Shown here: positions 11,192-22,562 of the stretch, piece after piece | How the letters are laid out: the number at the start of each line of letters is the position of its first letter | Numbering within the stretch: the stretch's first letter is position 1 | Assembly: GCA_010093685.1 (NCBI GenBank) | Contig: MU006219.1 | Span: 763,531-827,530 of the forward strand | DNA: 64,000 nt | Reading direction: 5' to 3' | From: Ophiobolus disseminans | Lineage: Eukaryota; Ascomycota; Dothideomycetes; Pleosporales; Phaeosphaeriaceae | Notes under the pieces: model-generated | Told to the model about the DNA's origin: nothing | The model's database searches: none | The model's input: the letters and a program-made list of their open reading frames with translations, nothing else | Position numbers and translations under genes: made by a program

Positions 11192-13285
11192 AGCGCCAGC
11201 AACAGTTGTGATACCCAGCGATGTGGAAGAGCGATATGCATAGAAGTCATCGGCACGGGCTTGCTTTTACGAAAAGGATTAGTAGGAATTGAGGGTCGCC
11301 AAGGTTACATGGTACAGTACACAGACCCCAGCCTCGAACCTGTGGAAATGATAGCTAGTCAAAACGAGCCTGCAGTTTCCCTGTCGACCTTTTCTTGGTC
11401 GGCTGATTAAAAGATACAAGAATAGTAACTGGTCAGAACGGTGGAGGAAGGCGAGCTCAAGACTTGATCCTGCCGCAGGCAACCTTAACCTTAATTTTGC
11501 CGCATTGCAGAGCTGAGCACCCGGAGTACCGGGTTCAGACCAACCTTGGAAGTGCTTCGATAGCAGGAAGAAGCTTCAATTCATGATGGATGCCGAACAA
11601 GAGATGCCGATTTGCTGCAACCGGTCACTCGGCCAGTATTCGTGCGATTATTTCCTGCTGAATCGGACCTAGTTGTGGCTGAATCATCTCGTGAACGCTA
11701 CGGTCCGCGCTTGGTCCGTGAATGATGGCCACGTGAACACGGTGAAGCCATGCTGGAGGCAAGGCTAACGTTCCGCTCAGCAGCGGAATCGCCGTGCAAT
11801 GACTGTTCTACATTGCGATGTGTCGGACGACACGCGAGATGGCGTTAAAGTGACACGAAAAGATGAGAAATAAGGTGGTGGCCATGGCGTTAGACCACGC
11901 TAGGCTGACTGCAGCCGTAGTGTACGCACTTCCACCAGTAATGCAAGAGGCGATTGCTTCATAATCACGCACGTCTCCAATCTCACTCCGCTCTTTCAGT
12001 TACATTTGAGATGGAGCTGAACTTCAAGGCTTATTTGGAAGCTTTCTCCATGTGGCAACTTCAACCCTTTGATCGGGAGAAGAATGACTGACTGGGGTAG
12101 GACCTTGGTCTGCTTGCGGAAGGACGACAGAAAGGGGCGACGGCGTCAACAATTCATTTCCAGGCTGCAATGTCTTAACGCACCCAACGCTCGACGAGCA
12201 GCTATCTTGCGACAATATTTCAAATCGTTTGAAGGTGGCGCAGGGTTCTCGGTCCACATTTGCCGGCCTACCTAGGTAGGTACTGACGCGTATGACGAAA
12301 AATGGACCTGCGCAACATTCGAAGAGCCACTTACTCAGCACTGACATGTTGTTGAACTGCTCGGAAACTATTTGTCGGCAGTTTAACGTACGCAAGCCGT
12401 ATGACAGAGCGCGTAGCCACGACGAGATGCTGTCGCCTGGGTACACTAGTAGCTGTTCCCTTCCATCAAGGGCGAGCGACTCGGAACTCTGTAGCCGAAA
12501 GAGCTTGTCCAGGGTTTCCTCCAAGGAGCTCAGCCTTTAAATCTTCGAATCTCACAGTGTCTAATCATCATTGTCCGTTTAATTATCTAATCGACATGGC
12601 AAGACAACTTTCCTCTGCTATTCCGAGGCAATGCCTTGCCATATCCAAATACCTAGGTAGACATGATTGCATACATGTCTTGAGACGGAGGTTGGTGACG
12701 AAAACTACCGCTCCATCCGAAACAAGCGCAGGTTCTAAGCAAATGGGAAATCATCTCGAGGGCGAATCCGGCCACACGTTGGCAATGTGACCCAGATTGA
12801 ACTTCCCACTGATCGGTCTCTTTCTCTCAGGGGCGTAACATGGCTAGACAGCTTGTTCCTATAGGGTACTGCAACACTGTTGCATCTACGCGAACCGAAG
12901 TGTCGGTGATAGAGCGGGTCGTATCTACCTGAAGCACCAACCGCAGTTCCAATTTTAGCAAGCCGCACGGGCAAAGCCATGATGAATCCGGTGCAACTAT
13001 TGGTGATCTGTACTGCCCGCAGCCTCCGCAATAACAAAGTGTTGTTCGAGCGCGGCCTATCAGACCTGGATGAAGCAAGGAAGACACATGTGGAGACACT
13101 GCGCGGGTTCCAGTCGTGGACGGTCGCATCAATAACACGGGAGATGGAATGGATCTACGCTTTTCAATGATCGAAACCTGCGCTGGCCTCGTGCAAAGTT
13201 TTACGTGGGTACTAGGAGGCTAGCAATAGGGCCCTTTGGAACTCTGATACAAGCCCTCTGGGCCAATTCTCCTGATTACTTCCAG
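11192..13285. other. 2.1-kb stretch without a supported gene
   Basis: Bordered on the left by the bZIP promoter. An open frame at 12024-12524 (minus) lacks an ATG at its beginning and has no motifs. Another on the plus strand (12979-13170) begins with ATG but could not be linked to a neighbour by splicing. Confidence 0.45.
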
Positions 13286-14063
13286 ATGCATACACTTTGC
13301 AGGGATTTCTTCGCCGAACATGCTGAACGACTCCTTGCTTTTCCACTGGGCTGGGTTCATCTTTCCAACGGAAACCTTTGCTTGGGGCCCATATGCCGCC
13401 CCTGCAGTATGATCACCGGCTTGGTTACCTCACGCAGCTTAGACATCGGCGTCTCAGCAGGTATCGCAGGCAAATTTACGGCCGCAGCTGGACATATCAC
13501 CCTCTCATGTTTTGCGAGAACGCCAGTGTGAAAGACTGTAGACAATGACACCTTGCCCTGCATCGAGTACTTGGCTGCTGATCGGTCTTACCATAGAGAG
13601 GCTTCATAGCCGCATTGCCGACGCTTGCTTGGCTCCAGCATATTCAGCAACTAACAGCTCAGCCAAAACATCCGAGCTTCCCTGCGCAAGGCTGGTCGGG
13701 CGCGGGTACCGTCGCACTGACCCAGGAGCTAAACAAGAAGCTGCAAAATGTTGAAGCTAGCCATGCTGAGGGCTATTCTAGAGAAGGGATTACTGATGAA
13801 CTTGCAAGCGCCATCGGTATCGACTTCCTAATGAGAGTATTATGTCAGGTAAGTCTGCCATGGCGCTAGCTTCTCCCCTACTCCTCCCGTCCAACGTCAC
13901 TCGAGCACTAACACAGCTGAAGAGCTGTGTGGACGCAGCGCGCGACGTCTCCCATCTTACATGTGCGACAGCCATCAAATCAGCCATATGTATATATACA
14001 TATGGCAAGTTTCTTCTTCATCTCCATTTAATCTCAGCGCTGACCATCTTCAACTCAGTATAG
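13286..14063 (+). CDS. doubtful small gene, about 189 aa, unrecognised
   Basis: Exons proposed: 13286-13525, 13597-13848, 13917-13989 and 14059-14063. The intron at 13849-13916 is excellent (GTAAGT, CACTAAC branch, ACACAG). Intron 13526-13596 (GTGTGA...TGCTGAT...CATAG) is fair. The last intron (13990-14058) is a multiple of three and may be retained. The exon sum is a whole number of codons and all frames stay open. The second exon encodes a hydrophilic, coding-like segment (PAQGWSGAGTVALTQELNKK). No domain is recognised. The first exon could extend upstream. Its support is splice geometry only, so it may be a relic. Confidence 0.35.
13983..14006. repeat. 24-bp perfect palindrome
   Basis: GCCATATGTATA followed by its exact reverse complement, with no spacer. 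It lies over the putative donor of the last intron of the doubtful gene at 13286-14063. It could be a chance AT-rich palindrome, a hairpin or a protein-binding site. Confidence 0.9.
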
Positions 14064-15893
14064 ACAGCACTTCGTAACCACTATCGCCGATGATACGCCG
14101 TAGGTCTCGGTACCGCGTGGGCCAGAAGCTGGAGGATCTAGAAACTCGTCAAGTCATTCCTTCATGCAGTGGTGACCGGATCACGAGCACCCATAGCATC
14201 GCATCGCCCCACACGAACCTACAGCGCAGTACAACCACATACCCTTCACTCCGTATTCACAGACTCAACCGCAAATTCTCCTCGCATCCTTCGACACCAC
14301 CGACACATTCCCGGCCCACACATCACCAACATACACGTAATAAATACTTGACAAATACATAGCACATACACAGCTACTAGATAGCAAGACGTACAATTAC
14401 GTACCTTGAGAGCAAAAATCAATGACCTCAGTGCGTGTGAGGCACATGCTTCTGCCTCATTCATCGTGAAATATTCTTCCTTCTGGATATCACCGTGATA
14501 CCCGAATTGTGCTCTGCGCATCGCTTTGTCGATGCATGTGGCCATGAGGTAGTTTGCTGTTGTTGACAAACATACAGGAACCATGAATATGAGCTCAATT
14601 AGTGGCAGTGGTCGGCCAACATCAGGCGCAATCGGCTGGATATACACATACCTGTGTTGCCCTTGTTATAGCTACAATCCCGTTACTCGAAGAAGCGTTC
14701 CATGATGTACACAATGACGTCTTAGTTCGCTTGGATCTGCTTGTGCTGCTTCAGCGTTGTCGATGCTTGCTAAAGCCGAATCTCTTCTCTCTGAAGGTCT
14801 TTGTCGCCATAAAGGAGATGCTTGATTCTTTGGACGTGGCATAGTACGGTGAGTCCTTCCTCAGTATGGCTGCCGTCAAGAATCTGATGCACTTCGTAGC
14901 CGTAGAGGAGTCACCAGGAATATGCTGCTGGAGATTCAATTTGTCGAGTTTCACAGAGGAGTTTATAGCTGGATGAGTCAGTGTTAGTGATGAGACGATC
15001 AATAGTACTACACGCCTTGTAACACGAAGGCAGTTAGTAGGCGAGGTAGGGTGAGTGAATGGACAAAAAGGCAAAAAGAGCAAAAATATCAGAATGCGGA
15101 AAACTGTCGAAACTCGTCCAAACAGCAGGCTGGAACTGCCCTTACACTGTCAGCAACTGTTCTGTTAGGCCATGCCCGCGACGATCGGTTACTGAATAGT
15201 GTAAAATATTCTGATATGAAATGTCCTAGAATCAAGTAACATATATACAAGACCTAAAGGTAAGATCAATTGTTACTACGTGAGTGCATTGTTCGCTGAG
15301 TATACAAAATACGCGAGTTGTTTGAGTGCGTTGAGCGTTTGCATGTGTGAAGTGAGTGCGCCGTTTGCTGTCACTCTGACTGGAATACTCGGCAATGGGC
15401 AACGACGTAGGCATAGGATGTCGCTGATACTTGTACATAATGTATTGATTCACTCTGGATCGCAATATCCCCCACGGAATGACACGATTCTAGCTAATTG
15501 AAGACTCCCGAGGTCGTACTAGTAATACAGGACACTGCAGGTCAAGTCACCTTTTCCGCACGCAGATGTTCAATTGAAACGTTTGGCGAGTCACTGACTT
15601 GCCATATCTTGAGCACTACCCCTCGCATAACCTTCTTGCAATGTGTGTATGAGCATGGCCAGCTCTCGTGCCTCCTCCTCCCGATAACGGAAGGAGCGCT
15701 TGTGCATCCGTTTGCGAGCCTATTCTGTTGAGAGAGGCGGGGTCGTTGAGGAAGTGAAGGAGGCGCAAACGCGCAACTGAACGCTTTCACCTCGTAGAGT
15801 AAAACTCATAAGAAACTTTTCTTCTTGAGCTTTTTGTCTTTGCCAACTACACCCTCAACTCACATAACATCTACATCATCAGCATCTCCAACC
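14064..15893. other. 1.8-kb stretch without a supported gene
   Basis: Several short frames on both strands, none with motifs or good splice partners. The last few hundred bases are presumably the promoter and 5' leader of the gene starting at 15894. Confidence 0.5.
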
Positions 15894-16553
15894 ATGAGCA
15901 ACTTCTCCTCCCTCTCGCGCGCACAGAAGCTCGACCTCATCCTCGCTGAGGAACCTACCGACCATGTGCAAATCACAATGTCGCCCTACGCCGTCGACGC
16001 CCTCCTTGCCGCCCTCGCGGCCACCCCCAAGAACGAGCTTGGCTCATACGGCTATAATACCGCAGCAAGCCTGTCCCTGATTGCCGACAATTGGGGCATC
16101 GACGACATCACCACCTTCCCCCCTGACCACCACAAGCGCAACTTCCGGCCCACGGGCGCATGGGGCGAGCGCATGCTCGCACTCCTCGCCATCCTGTCCG
16201 AGTTCACCCAGGGGCAGGGCGTCTACATGGGCACATTGGTTTGCTACGCGGTGGAGCTTCGCGTCGGAAACGGCAGGGGCCCAGGCTCCGATTTGGTGGT
16301 GAAGGAGGCAGATATCAAGAGGGTCATCAAGGATGTCTTGGATCCGCTTCGAGACCCGGTCGATCCGGCAGTACAAGCTGCCCAGGAGCAAGAGGTGCAA
16401 CATCGCGGAGCAGTTTGGAGATGCCGGCCTATAGAGGAGCTAGGTGTGAGGCGCACCAGCAAAAAGGTGGTTTTGTATGACGGATTGACAGACTCCGGCG
16501 CCGACAACAGTACAAGAAGACAGGATAGCAAAATGAAAATGATACGAACTTAA
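15894..16553 (+). CDS. hypothetical protein, 219 aa
   Basis: Single-exon gene with no recognised domain. I prefer the ATG at 15894 (context ACCATGAG, followed by SNFSSLSRAQKLDLIL) to the in-frame ATG at 15825, because the segment between them is a low-complexity Ser/Thr-Pro leader that looks like 5' UTR. GC-rich codon use through about 16300 supports coding. No signal peptide or membrane segment is evident. The middle is Ala/Leu rich and probably helical; the C-terminal third is charged and ends in a basic tail. It converges on the epsin gene, 279 bp away. Probably a lineage-restricted cytosolic protein (inference). Confidence 0.65.
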   Translation: MSNFSSLSRAQKLDLILAEEPTDHVQITMSPYAVDALLAALAATPKNELGSYGYNTAASLSLIADNWGIDDITTFPPDHHKRNFRPTGAWGERMLALLAILSEFTQGQGVYMGTLVCYAVELRVGNGRGPGSDLVVKEADIKRVIKDVLDPLRDPVDPAVQAAQEQEVQHRGAVWRCRPIEELGVRRTSKKVVLYDGLTDSGADNSTRRQDSKMKMIRT

Positions 16554-16832
16554 CCTAGCATCTGTGAGAAATTCTATCTTGCTACTAATAAGCCACTGGG
16601 TCACAACAACGCGACAGGGTTATAATGAGCTAGATATCTCTTCTGCCTATGAAAATAATCATACTTATCTACAGCTTTCCCCCCTCAATATGAAGTGGCT
16701 CTCCCCCGCGAGATATTCCCCTACCACGAGCTTTTAGCTTAGCCACCTATGATGATCAGAATGTAAGGTCAAAGATCACTTCGTAAAAATAATGAAATAT
16801 ATGGGAACAAGGCAGCGCCATCCTTACTGCAT

Positions 16833-18806
16833 CTACAAATCAATCAGATTGTTGGCCCCAGGCTGCCTTTGCTGCTGTGGTGGTGGTGCACTTCCGAAGG
16901 GGTTCGTGCCATAGGGGTTTGCGCCAAAGTTCCCTACTGGACCAGTTTGCGCAGGCATAATGCGATTCTGCTGAGGCATGCCAGTGAATTGAGAATTCAG
17001 GAAGGGGTTGCTGCCAGTCGCATTCGCATTGACACGATTCAATCCGGCTCCCGCAGAGTTGACAAATGTACCGGGAGCTGTGTGTTGTGCTGGGATACGG
17101 AGGTTGCCCACGTTTCCAAATGTGTCTTGGCCGTCTCCAGTGGCGAGCAGCGCGTTCAGTCTTGCGGCGTGTGGGTCCATCTCTTTCTGTGGAGGAGCTT
17201 GCTGAGGTGATGAGAAGGGGCCTGGCTGAGGCGTGGAGAACGACACTGGAGGATTGAAGGAAGTGTTGTTGAATTGAGACTGGGTCTTCTGCTCGTGCAG
17301 TGTGCCAAGCGTGGGTTGGGTCGACGTGTGTGTAGGCGCTGGGCGATTGAATGTTTGAGCAAACGGATTGTTAGAGCCTGTTGCTTGAGGCATGAGAGAT
17401 TCTTGGGGCTTTTGGCTTGACCACGGATTATGACTGCCCGGCTGGAGGGTGTCCTGCTGCGGCATTGGCGGTTGACCCTGCCCCATGCTGTAGTCAGCGC
17501 CCACTTGGCTGGAGTAGGGGTTGTTCATGGCGAAAGAAGTATGCTGGGGCTGTATTGTTTGTTGAGGCTGCATGTATTGCTGTCCCTGGTTACCAAACTG
17601 ATCGTATCCGGTAGGCTGCGCCGGGAAGCCATTGTAACCACCGTATCCGTTTCCGTTCTGGAAGCCAGTCTGCTGTGGCTGCATCCCTGTTTGCTGGGAG
17701 TAGGCGTTATTCAAGAATCCCGTGTTCTGAGGCTGCTGTTGTGGAGTCTGATCGACCAAGTTGCCGAACCAGTCTACTTGTCCTTGTTGTTGGTAGCCCT
17801 GGTTGTTTCCAGTGGGCTGATACGAGGTGGATTGAGCTGGCGCATCGCCAAAGAGGAGGTCGGCATTGGTCTGCTCCAGCTCCTTCCGGCGCAGCTCTTC
17901 CTCCTCTTTGCTCAGCTTGATGGCCTTGGCAAGGTCATCGTCGTCGCCCTCGGTGGCCGTGTTGCGTTTCCGGCGCTTCTCCTCCTCAGCCGCCTCGTTC
18001 TTGCTTGCCTCGAGGGCCAGTTTCATCTCCAAATCTTCCTCCTCGGTCCGACGAGTGCGGCGCTGTTCTCGCTGTTGTGTGCGACCTCCGGACCCCTCTC
18101 CATTGTGACCCTGGTGAGCTCCTGGGTACTCCTCGATGCCCGTGACGCGGGACTTCCACGACTTTCGGTCGGCCCGTTCGGCGCGTAATCGCTCTTCGTC
18201 CATGATCAGCGAGGTCAGTTCCTTGGCTGCCGTCCGCACTGCGCACACATTAGCATCGTCCAGGACACACATCTCCAGGGCACGTACCGTTCTGGCCGAC
18301 ATCGCGACCCTCCTCGTCGATGTACTGGAACTCGCGCAGCGTCTTGATGATGTAGATGTTCTTCCGCGCCCATGTCACGACCAGCTCCGAGCCCTCGTGC
18401 AGGCAGTAGTCGAGCACCTTGAGCGACTTCAGCACGTGGCGCCAGTTCTTGCCCTTGTCGTTGAGCCGCTTGTCGAGCATGTCCATGACCTGGTAGAAGT
18501 CGGTCGAGCTGTCTCAGCTGTTAGCGCAGCTTCCGCGGGCGAGTGTGCTGTCGTACTTGTTGAAGGTGATTTGGGCGATCTCGGCCATGTCGGAACCGAC
18601 GGGACCCCATGGGTCGTTGCTGGTCGCTGCCACGGTGAGTATGAGCTGAGTATAATCGCTTCAAACTTCACTCACCATTTCGAACCTTGACCTCGACGGC
18701 CGAGTAACCTTTTGTGACGTTCTGTAGTAGTAAAGTTAGCCCATGTGCATCGTGCCGAGGCCGTATGCGAGCTCTGTACCTTCACGCTTCTCACGACTTT
18801 GGACAT
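16833..18806 (-). CDS. ENT1: epsin (ENTH-domain endocytic adaptor), 589 aa
   Basis: Clathrin/ubiquitin adaptor of endocytic sites, binding PI(4,5)P2 through its ENTH domain. Five exons: 18780-18806, 18676-18721, 18557-18626, 18288-18508 and 16833-18238; all four introns (48-58 nt) restore one frame. The N-terminus begins MSKVVRSVKN and continues through NDPWGP, FYQVMDMLDKRL, GKNWRHVLKSL and the EGRDVGQNVR segment, a complete ENTH domain (residues about 1-140). Two ubiquitin-interacting motifs follow (LEMKLALEASKNE and LAKAIKLSKEEE). The long tail is Gln/Pro/Asn rich with several NPF motifs (NPFAQ, NPFLN, NPFGS) that bind EH domains, and the protein ends in NLIDL, a clathrin-box type terminus as in yeast Ent1/2. 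The gene is normal in architecture. It is divergent from the hypothetical gene at 19663. Confidence 0.93.
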
Positions 18807-19662
18807 GATGAGCTGTGGGATGCGACCGGGGAAATGTATGCGCCTCTAATAGTTGACGTCGTGGGGGTGTACGGCGCGGCAGGCTCGGTCGGGAGCGTCG
18901 AGTTGTGGGAAGCTATAACGCAGAGGGTGACGTCGACCGCGGATTGACTGGCTTGGCAGATGCAGGGACGCGATCGCAGGGGTGAATGAAGCGCCGCAGC
19001 TGGGGAAATGTGTGTGAACGCGGGCGCCCTCGGTGGTGATTGCGGCAGTGTAGTGGCGGGTCTCGGATATGTGTGCAGGGTGAGGAGGGCAGCTGCGTAA
19101 TCCCCAAGAGCGAGGCTGGAGCGCCGTCTTGGCAGGCGCGGTGCGTTGGGTTGGGATTCGGTCCGAGCGCGCCGACTTCAGTCTTCTTCTCAGCCATCCC
19201 CAAGGTAAGTAATGCCCAAAGAAAACATGTAGCATCCTCTCTCGCGTGTGCACATCTCTTGTAGTTTGTTGTTTTGCAACACCCTAGTGCTCGTTTCCAT
19301 GTCACTCGTCACGGTACAGCGATATAGATTCACGCCGTGATTGCATTTGAAGGAGGACATAACCTCCCTTCCCTAAATGCGATGCCTGTCTTTTAGTATA
19401 TATGTGACACTGTCTTCCACATACGTTGCATCATCTGGAGAGAGTCAGATATTGCCCAAGAAATGCTGGGTCTCACTCTCAGTACGCTCTCTGAGTGTGC
19501 ACGAGTTCTTTCACAGAGACTTTATAGGGTCAAGAACACGTGACAGTATACATTCTTCGAAAGATTACTAGCATGCAACAATAATACCGAGCCTACATGG
19601 AAGCGTGTATCAAGGCTATCCAGCCTCCCACTCGCTTTCTCACACACCGCCCAACTCAATGC
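18807..19662. promoter_or_regulatory. divergent intergenic region, epsin / hypothetical gene
   Basis: 856 bp between two divergently transcribed starts. No specific element could be assigned. The open frames here on both strands lack motifs. Confidence 0.4.
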
Positions 19663-20301
19663 ATGGCGTACAGTCAAGAACTTCCCCAAGAACAACAAAT
19701 ACACGATGTTATAGTACGGCTACACGGACTAAGCCTCGCAACATCTACAGAGTGGCTCGACAATCTCGACCAGGGAGCGATAAGCAACCTCACTTTCCAA
19801 GCCATGTCTGCAGCGCTCTCGGTATCCAACGAGAAGCCATGGAGCGCCACACTTCCTAAAGGCGTCAAAGGCTCAGAAATAGCAACCATGTTTCGAGTCT
19901 GGGCGGCGAGTCTCCCACTGTTCGTGTGGGCTACTACACAGCAGATCCGAACATGGTTTTGCATCGACGCACCGCGGTCGGGCAGCGAGCTTGTAATTTC
20001 CCGCATAAAGAAGCTTCTCGATGACCCCGGTGACCCTTGTGTATGGCCGCGAGGCAAGTGCTTGGAGCCGGTGCTTGTGGCACTGCTCTACTGCATTGAG
20101 GCGTGTGCCCTGAAGAATACATGGCGACCATGGATCTTGCAGACTTTACGAAGAGTAGCCAGGTTACTGAACTTGGAGGGACCAGAGGGCTTTAAGAAGA
20201 CGTTGGAGTTCTTTCCAAGCACAGAAGGGCATCGCATGGTTGCTAGTGGGGTTTGGGCGGAGATAGCATATGACATGATCCATGTAACGGATGCGTTCTA
20301 A
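19663..20301 (+). CDS. hypothetical protein, 212 aa
   Basis: Single-exon gene of unknown function. The ATG at 19663 (MAYSQELPQEQQ) is preferred; an in-frame ATG at 19597 would add 22 residues of less convincing leader. The protein is predicted helical with alternating hydrophobic positions, moderately rich in Trp (for example TWFC, NTWRPW) and Cys in the second half. No signal peptide and no clear membrane segment. It converges on the F-box gene downstream (248 bp). Confidence 0.6.
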   Translation: MAYSQELPQEQQIHDVIVRLHGLSLATSTEWLDNLDQGAISNLTFQAMSAALSVSNEKPWSATLPKGVKGSEIATMFRVWAASLPLFVWATTQQIRTWFCIDAPRSGSELVISRIKKLLDDPGDPCVWPRGKCLEPVLVALLYCIEACALKNTWRPWILQTLRRVARLLNLEGPEGFKKTLEFFPSTEGHRMVASGVWAEIAYDMIHVTDAF

Positions 20302-20549
20302 TGCATACAACGCCTTTTGAGGGGAAGTTGGAAACTTTCAGCGCAGTAGTGTGATGTCATGTAATTGTTGCTATAATAAATAGAAGCCATCGTTATGGTC
20401 TACCTACTGCTGTACATCTTGAATGATTCTGCAGCCCTCCTTTTTCCCTTCTACCTAAGAAGATTGCATAACCATGGCGAACGCCCTTCGGAATTTATGC
20501 AAAGGGTAGACACTCCTGAAACTTCAGATGAAGTGTGAAATATGCTGAG

Positions 20550-22562
20550 CTATCCTTGTCGACTCCCACCTCCACCACCTCTGCCTCTACCGCCTCTTCC
20601 ACGGCCGCGACCGCGACCGCGTCCACGCCCTCTGGTTGGACCAGACGGTACATCTCCTCTGGCCCACCGATCGCCTTCGTTTCTTAGGTCCTTCCAGCGC
20701 TCGTCCAAATCTTGCAACTGCGAGGCCTTCTTGAGCGCTTTGTTGTTGACCACACTGGTAGTGACGTCGTCTTGTACAAGCAATTGCATGCCAAGCCCCT
20801 CTTCAGTACCCTGCTCGTACATTCCGAGGTTCAGTGCATCGCCTTGAGGGTTGTATGAGGATTGAACATCCACAGTGCCAGAGTCGTCGAAGCGCACAAT
20901 GTTCTGAGAGAGCGACGGATCAGGAAACTGATCTGCTATGGAATGGAAGGTCAGGCCCTGTACGGCGCCTTCCAGACCTGCATATACGTGCAATGATGTT
21001 GGTGACGGGATTGACAAGCTGTAGACTGGTGAGTCTTGACCACCGCGCCAGTAGTCTTCTCGATACGCATTGCGTTTCGGTGGGACGCGAGGGTTCAGGT
21101 ACAAGTTCCAACCACCAGATATGGTTGATGCTTCGTTCTTTGCATCGCTCACAATCGCGTTGTATGCGTAGTCTTGCCCTTTACTCTTGGGCTTGGGCTT
21201 CGATCGCACTGACATGGTGTTGTACGATTGCGATCCTGACAGGCGCAGATCGAACACTTTGATCATGCTGTGCATTGACACTCCAACTACAACACGTTCA
21301 AGACCTTGGGTGGCCAAAGAGTATATTGAGGAGTCGTTTGTCGGATCCCAGAACATGGTCTCGAAGCCGTGAGGGGATCGCAAGTCATGGAGACGAACGA
21401 TGCCATCGTAACCCCCGGACAAGAAAACATTGCCTGCATCCGAACCACTTTGCGATGTACCCGGGATCGGCAAGATGGGATACACAGAGGTGTTTCGTGT
21501 GAGAACACTGTCCGATCTGGAGCCGTTGCAAACCTTGGGTTCTAAGTTGAAGGTACGGAGGGGTTGAGGAGTGAACCCGTCAGGCGTGATTTCGTAAACT
21601 TGAATGGGTTCGTTGGACGGACCCAACCCAAGGGCTACTTTGTCGTCGGCGAGGAAGCTACAAGACCAGATACGCCCATTCCTTAGTGCAACTGGAGTGA
21701 CCTGACTGAGAGGCTCAATGGCGACTTGTGAAGGTGCCTCATAAGCGATAGGGTACAGCGCTAGCGTCGAATCCCCAAGAGAAGCAGCTAGAAATGGTTG
21801 ACTACCTGCGGATAAGGAGACCGACCCGACAGAACGCCCATCAGTACCGTACTGTTGCTCCCGACGATGTTCTTGTCGAGCATCCCAGCTTAGTAGTGAG
21901 AGGTGACCTGACGCTGTTCCAAAAACCACACTTTCAGACGTCGAGCTGCGCTGGTGGGGGCGGAGCAACTTTAGGCTTGTTATGTCGTCACGTCCCTCGA
22001 AACTGTCTGGTATTATGTACGTCCACCAGGAGCTGCGATGTCTGAACGCATCAAACGTAGATGTTCTAGCAAGACCTCCGCCACGCTGCTCTTCCCATGC
22101 TCGCTGTACAAGCTTCCCAGACTCTTTAATTCTAATGACAATCTGTGTGCCGGCAGACCATGCCAACATCTCTCTTCGCTCATGCCAAGCCCCCATAATC
22201 TCTTCATAGCTGTCGATGCTGGGCTGATACCCCATTGTCTGACCTCGTGGCCCTCGCCATCTCTTGCTCTGCCATGTGTTGAGGCTTTTTGTCATAATAG
22301 CCGGCTCCAAGTACTTCGCAATAAAGCCTCTACGACGCCAATTTCGGTACAGCGTAGTTATGCCATGGGTCGCATTTCGCGCATCCAAATCCAGCCCGCT
22401 TAGGCCGAAGCGTCCCTTGAGAAAAGCTTTCCAGCCGTCAAGCGTCGCAAATTCAGACAAGCGACGGCTCGCCAGTGCAAGATGGAGTACATCTTGAGGA
22501 CGCTCTAGATGGTATGTAACTAACGAGAGAATTTCGTTCGGAAGTGTGTTGAGTGTTGCCAT
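20550..22562 (-). CDS. F-box protein with WD40-like propeller and RGG tail, 670 aa
   Basis: Probable substrate receptor of an SCF ubiquitin ligase. Single exon. An N-terminal F-box (residues about 3-45: TLPNEILSLVTYHLERPQDVLHLALASRRL) is followed by a region with repeated beta-propeller-like segments, such as SVVFGTASGHLSLLSWD, NVFLSGGYDGIVRLHDLR and MIKVFDLRLSGS, consistent with degenerate WD40 blades. The extreme C-terminus is an Arg-Gly tract (about 25 residues of RG/GRG) typical of RNA-binding or arginine-methylated tails, an unusual ending for an F-box protein. Length and layout resemble uncharacterised F-box/WD proteins of Pezizomycotina. The substrate is unknown. It is divergent from the G-alpha-like gene. 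Confidence 0.8.
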   Translation of the reverse strand: MATLNTLPNEILSLVTYHLERPQDVLHLALASRRLSEFATLDGWKAFLKGRFGLSGLDLDARNATHGITTLYRNWRRRGFIAKYLEPAIMTKSLNTWQSKRWRGPRGQTMGYQPSIDSYEEIMGAWHERREMLAWSAGTQIVIRIKESGKLVQRAWEEQRGGGLARTSTFDAFRHRSSWWTYIIPDSFEGRDDITSLKLLRPHQRSSTSESVVFGTASGHLSLLSWDARQEHRREQQYGTDGRSVGSVSLSAGSQPFLAASLGDSTLALYPIAYEAPSQVAIEPLSQVTPVALRNGRIWSCSFLADDKVALGLGPSNEPIQVYEITPDGFTPQPLRTFNLEPKVCNGSRSDSVLTRNTSVYPILPIPGTSQSGSDAGNVFLSGGYDGIVRLHDLRSPHGFETMFWDPTNDSSIYSLATQGLERVVVGVSMHSMIKVFDLRLSGSQSYNTMSVRSKPKPKSKGQDYAYNAIVSDAKNEASTISGGWNLYLNPRVPPKRNAYREDYWRGGQDSPVYSLSIPSPTSLHVYAGLEGAVQGLTFHSIADQFPDPSLSQNIVRFDDSGTVDVQSSYNPQGDALNLGMYEQGTEEGLGMQLLVQDDVTTSVVNNKALKKASQLQDLDERWKDLRNEGDRWARGDVPSGPTRGRGRGRGRGRGRGGRGRGGGGGSRQG

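Noticed and set aside
11331..11350. B-box-like GGTTCGAGGCT on the minus strand
   Set aside because: No matching A box or cloverleaf could be drawn around it, so not called as tRNA.
12024..12524. A 166-codon minus-strand frame with a coding-like beginning (LDKLFRLQSSESLAL)
   Set aside because: It has no ATG at the beginning, no motif and no splice partner that extends it; the sequence after about 55 codons loses coding character.
17430..18188. A 252-codon Leu/Val-rich plus-strand frame resembling a membrane protein
   Set aside because: Antisense to the Gln/Asn-rich epsin tail, which translates to hydrophobic residues on the opposite strand.
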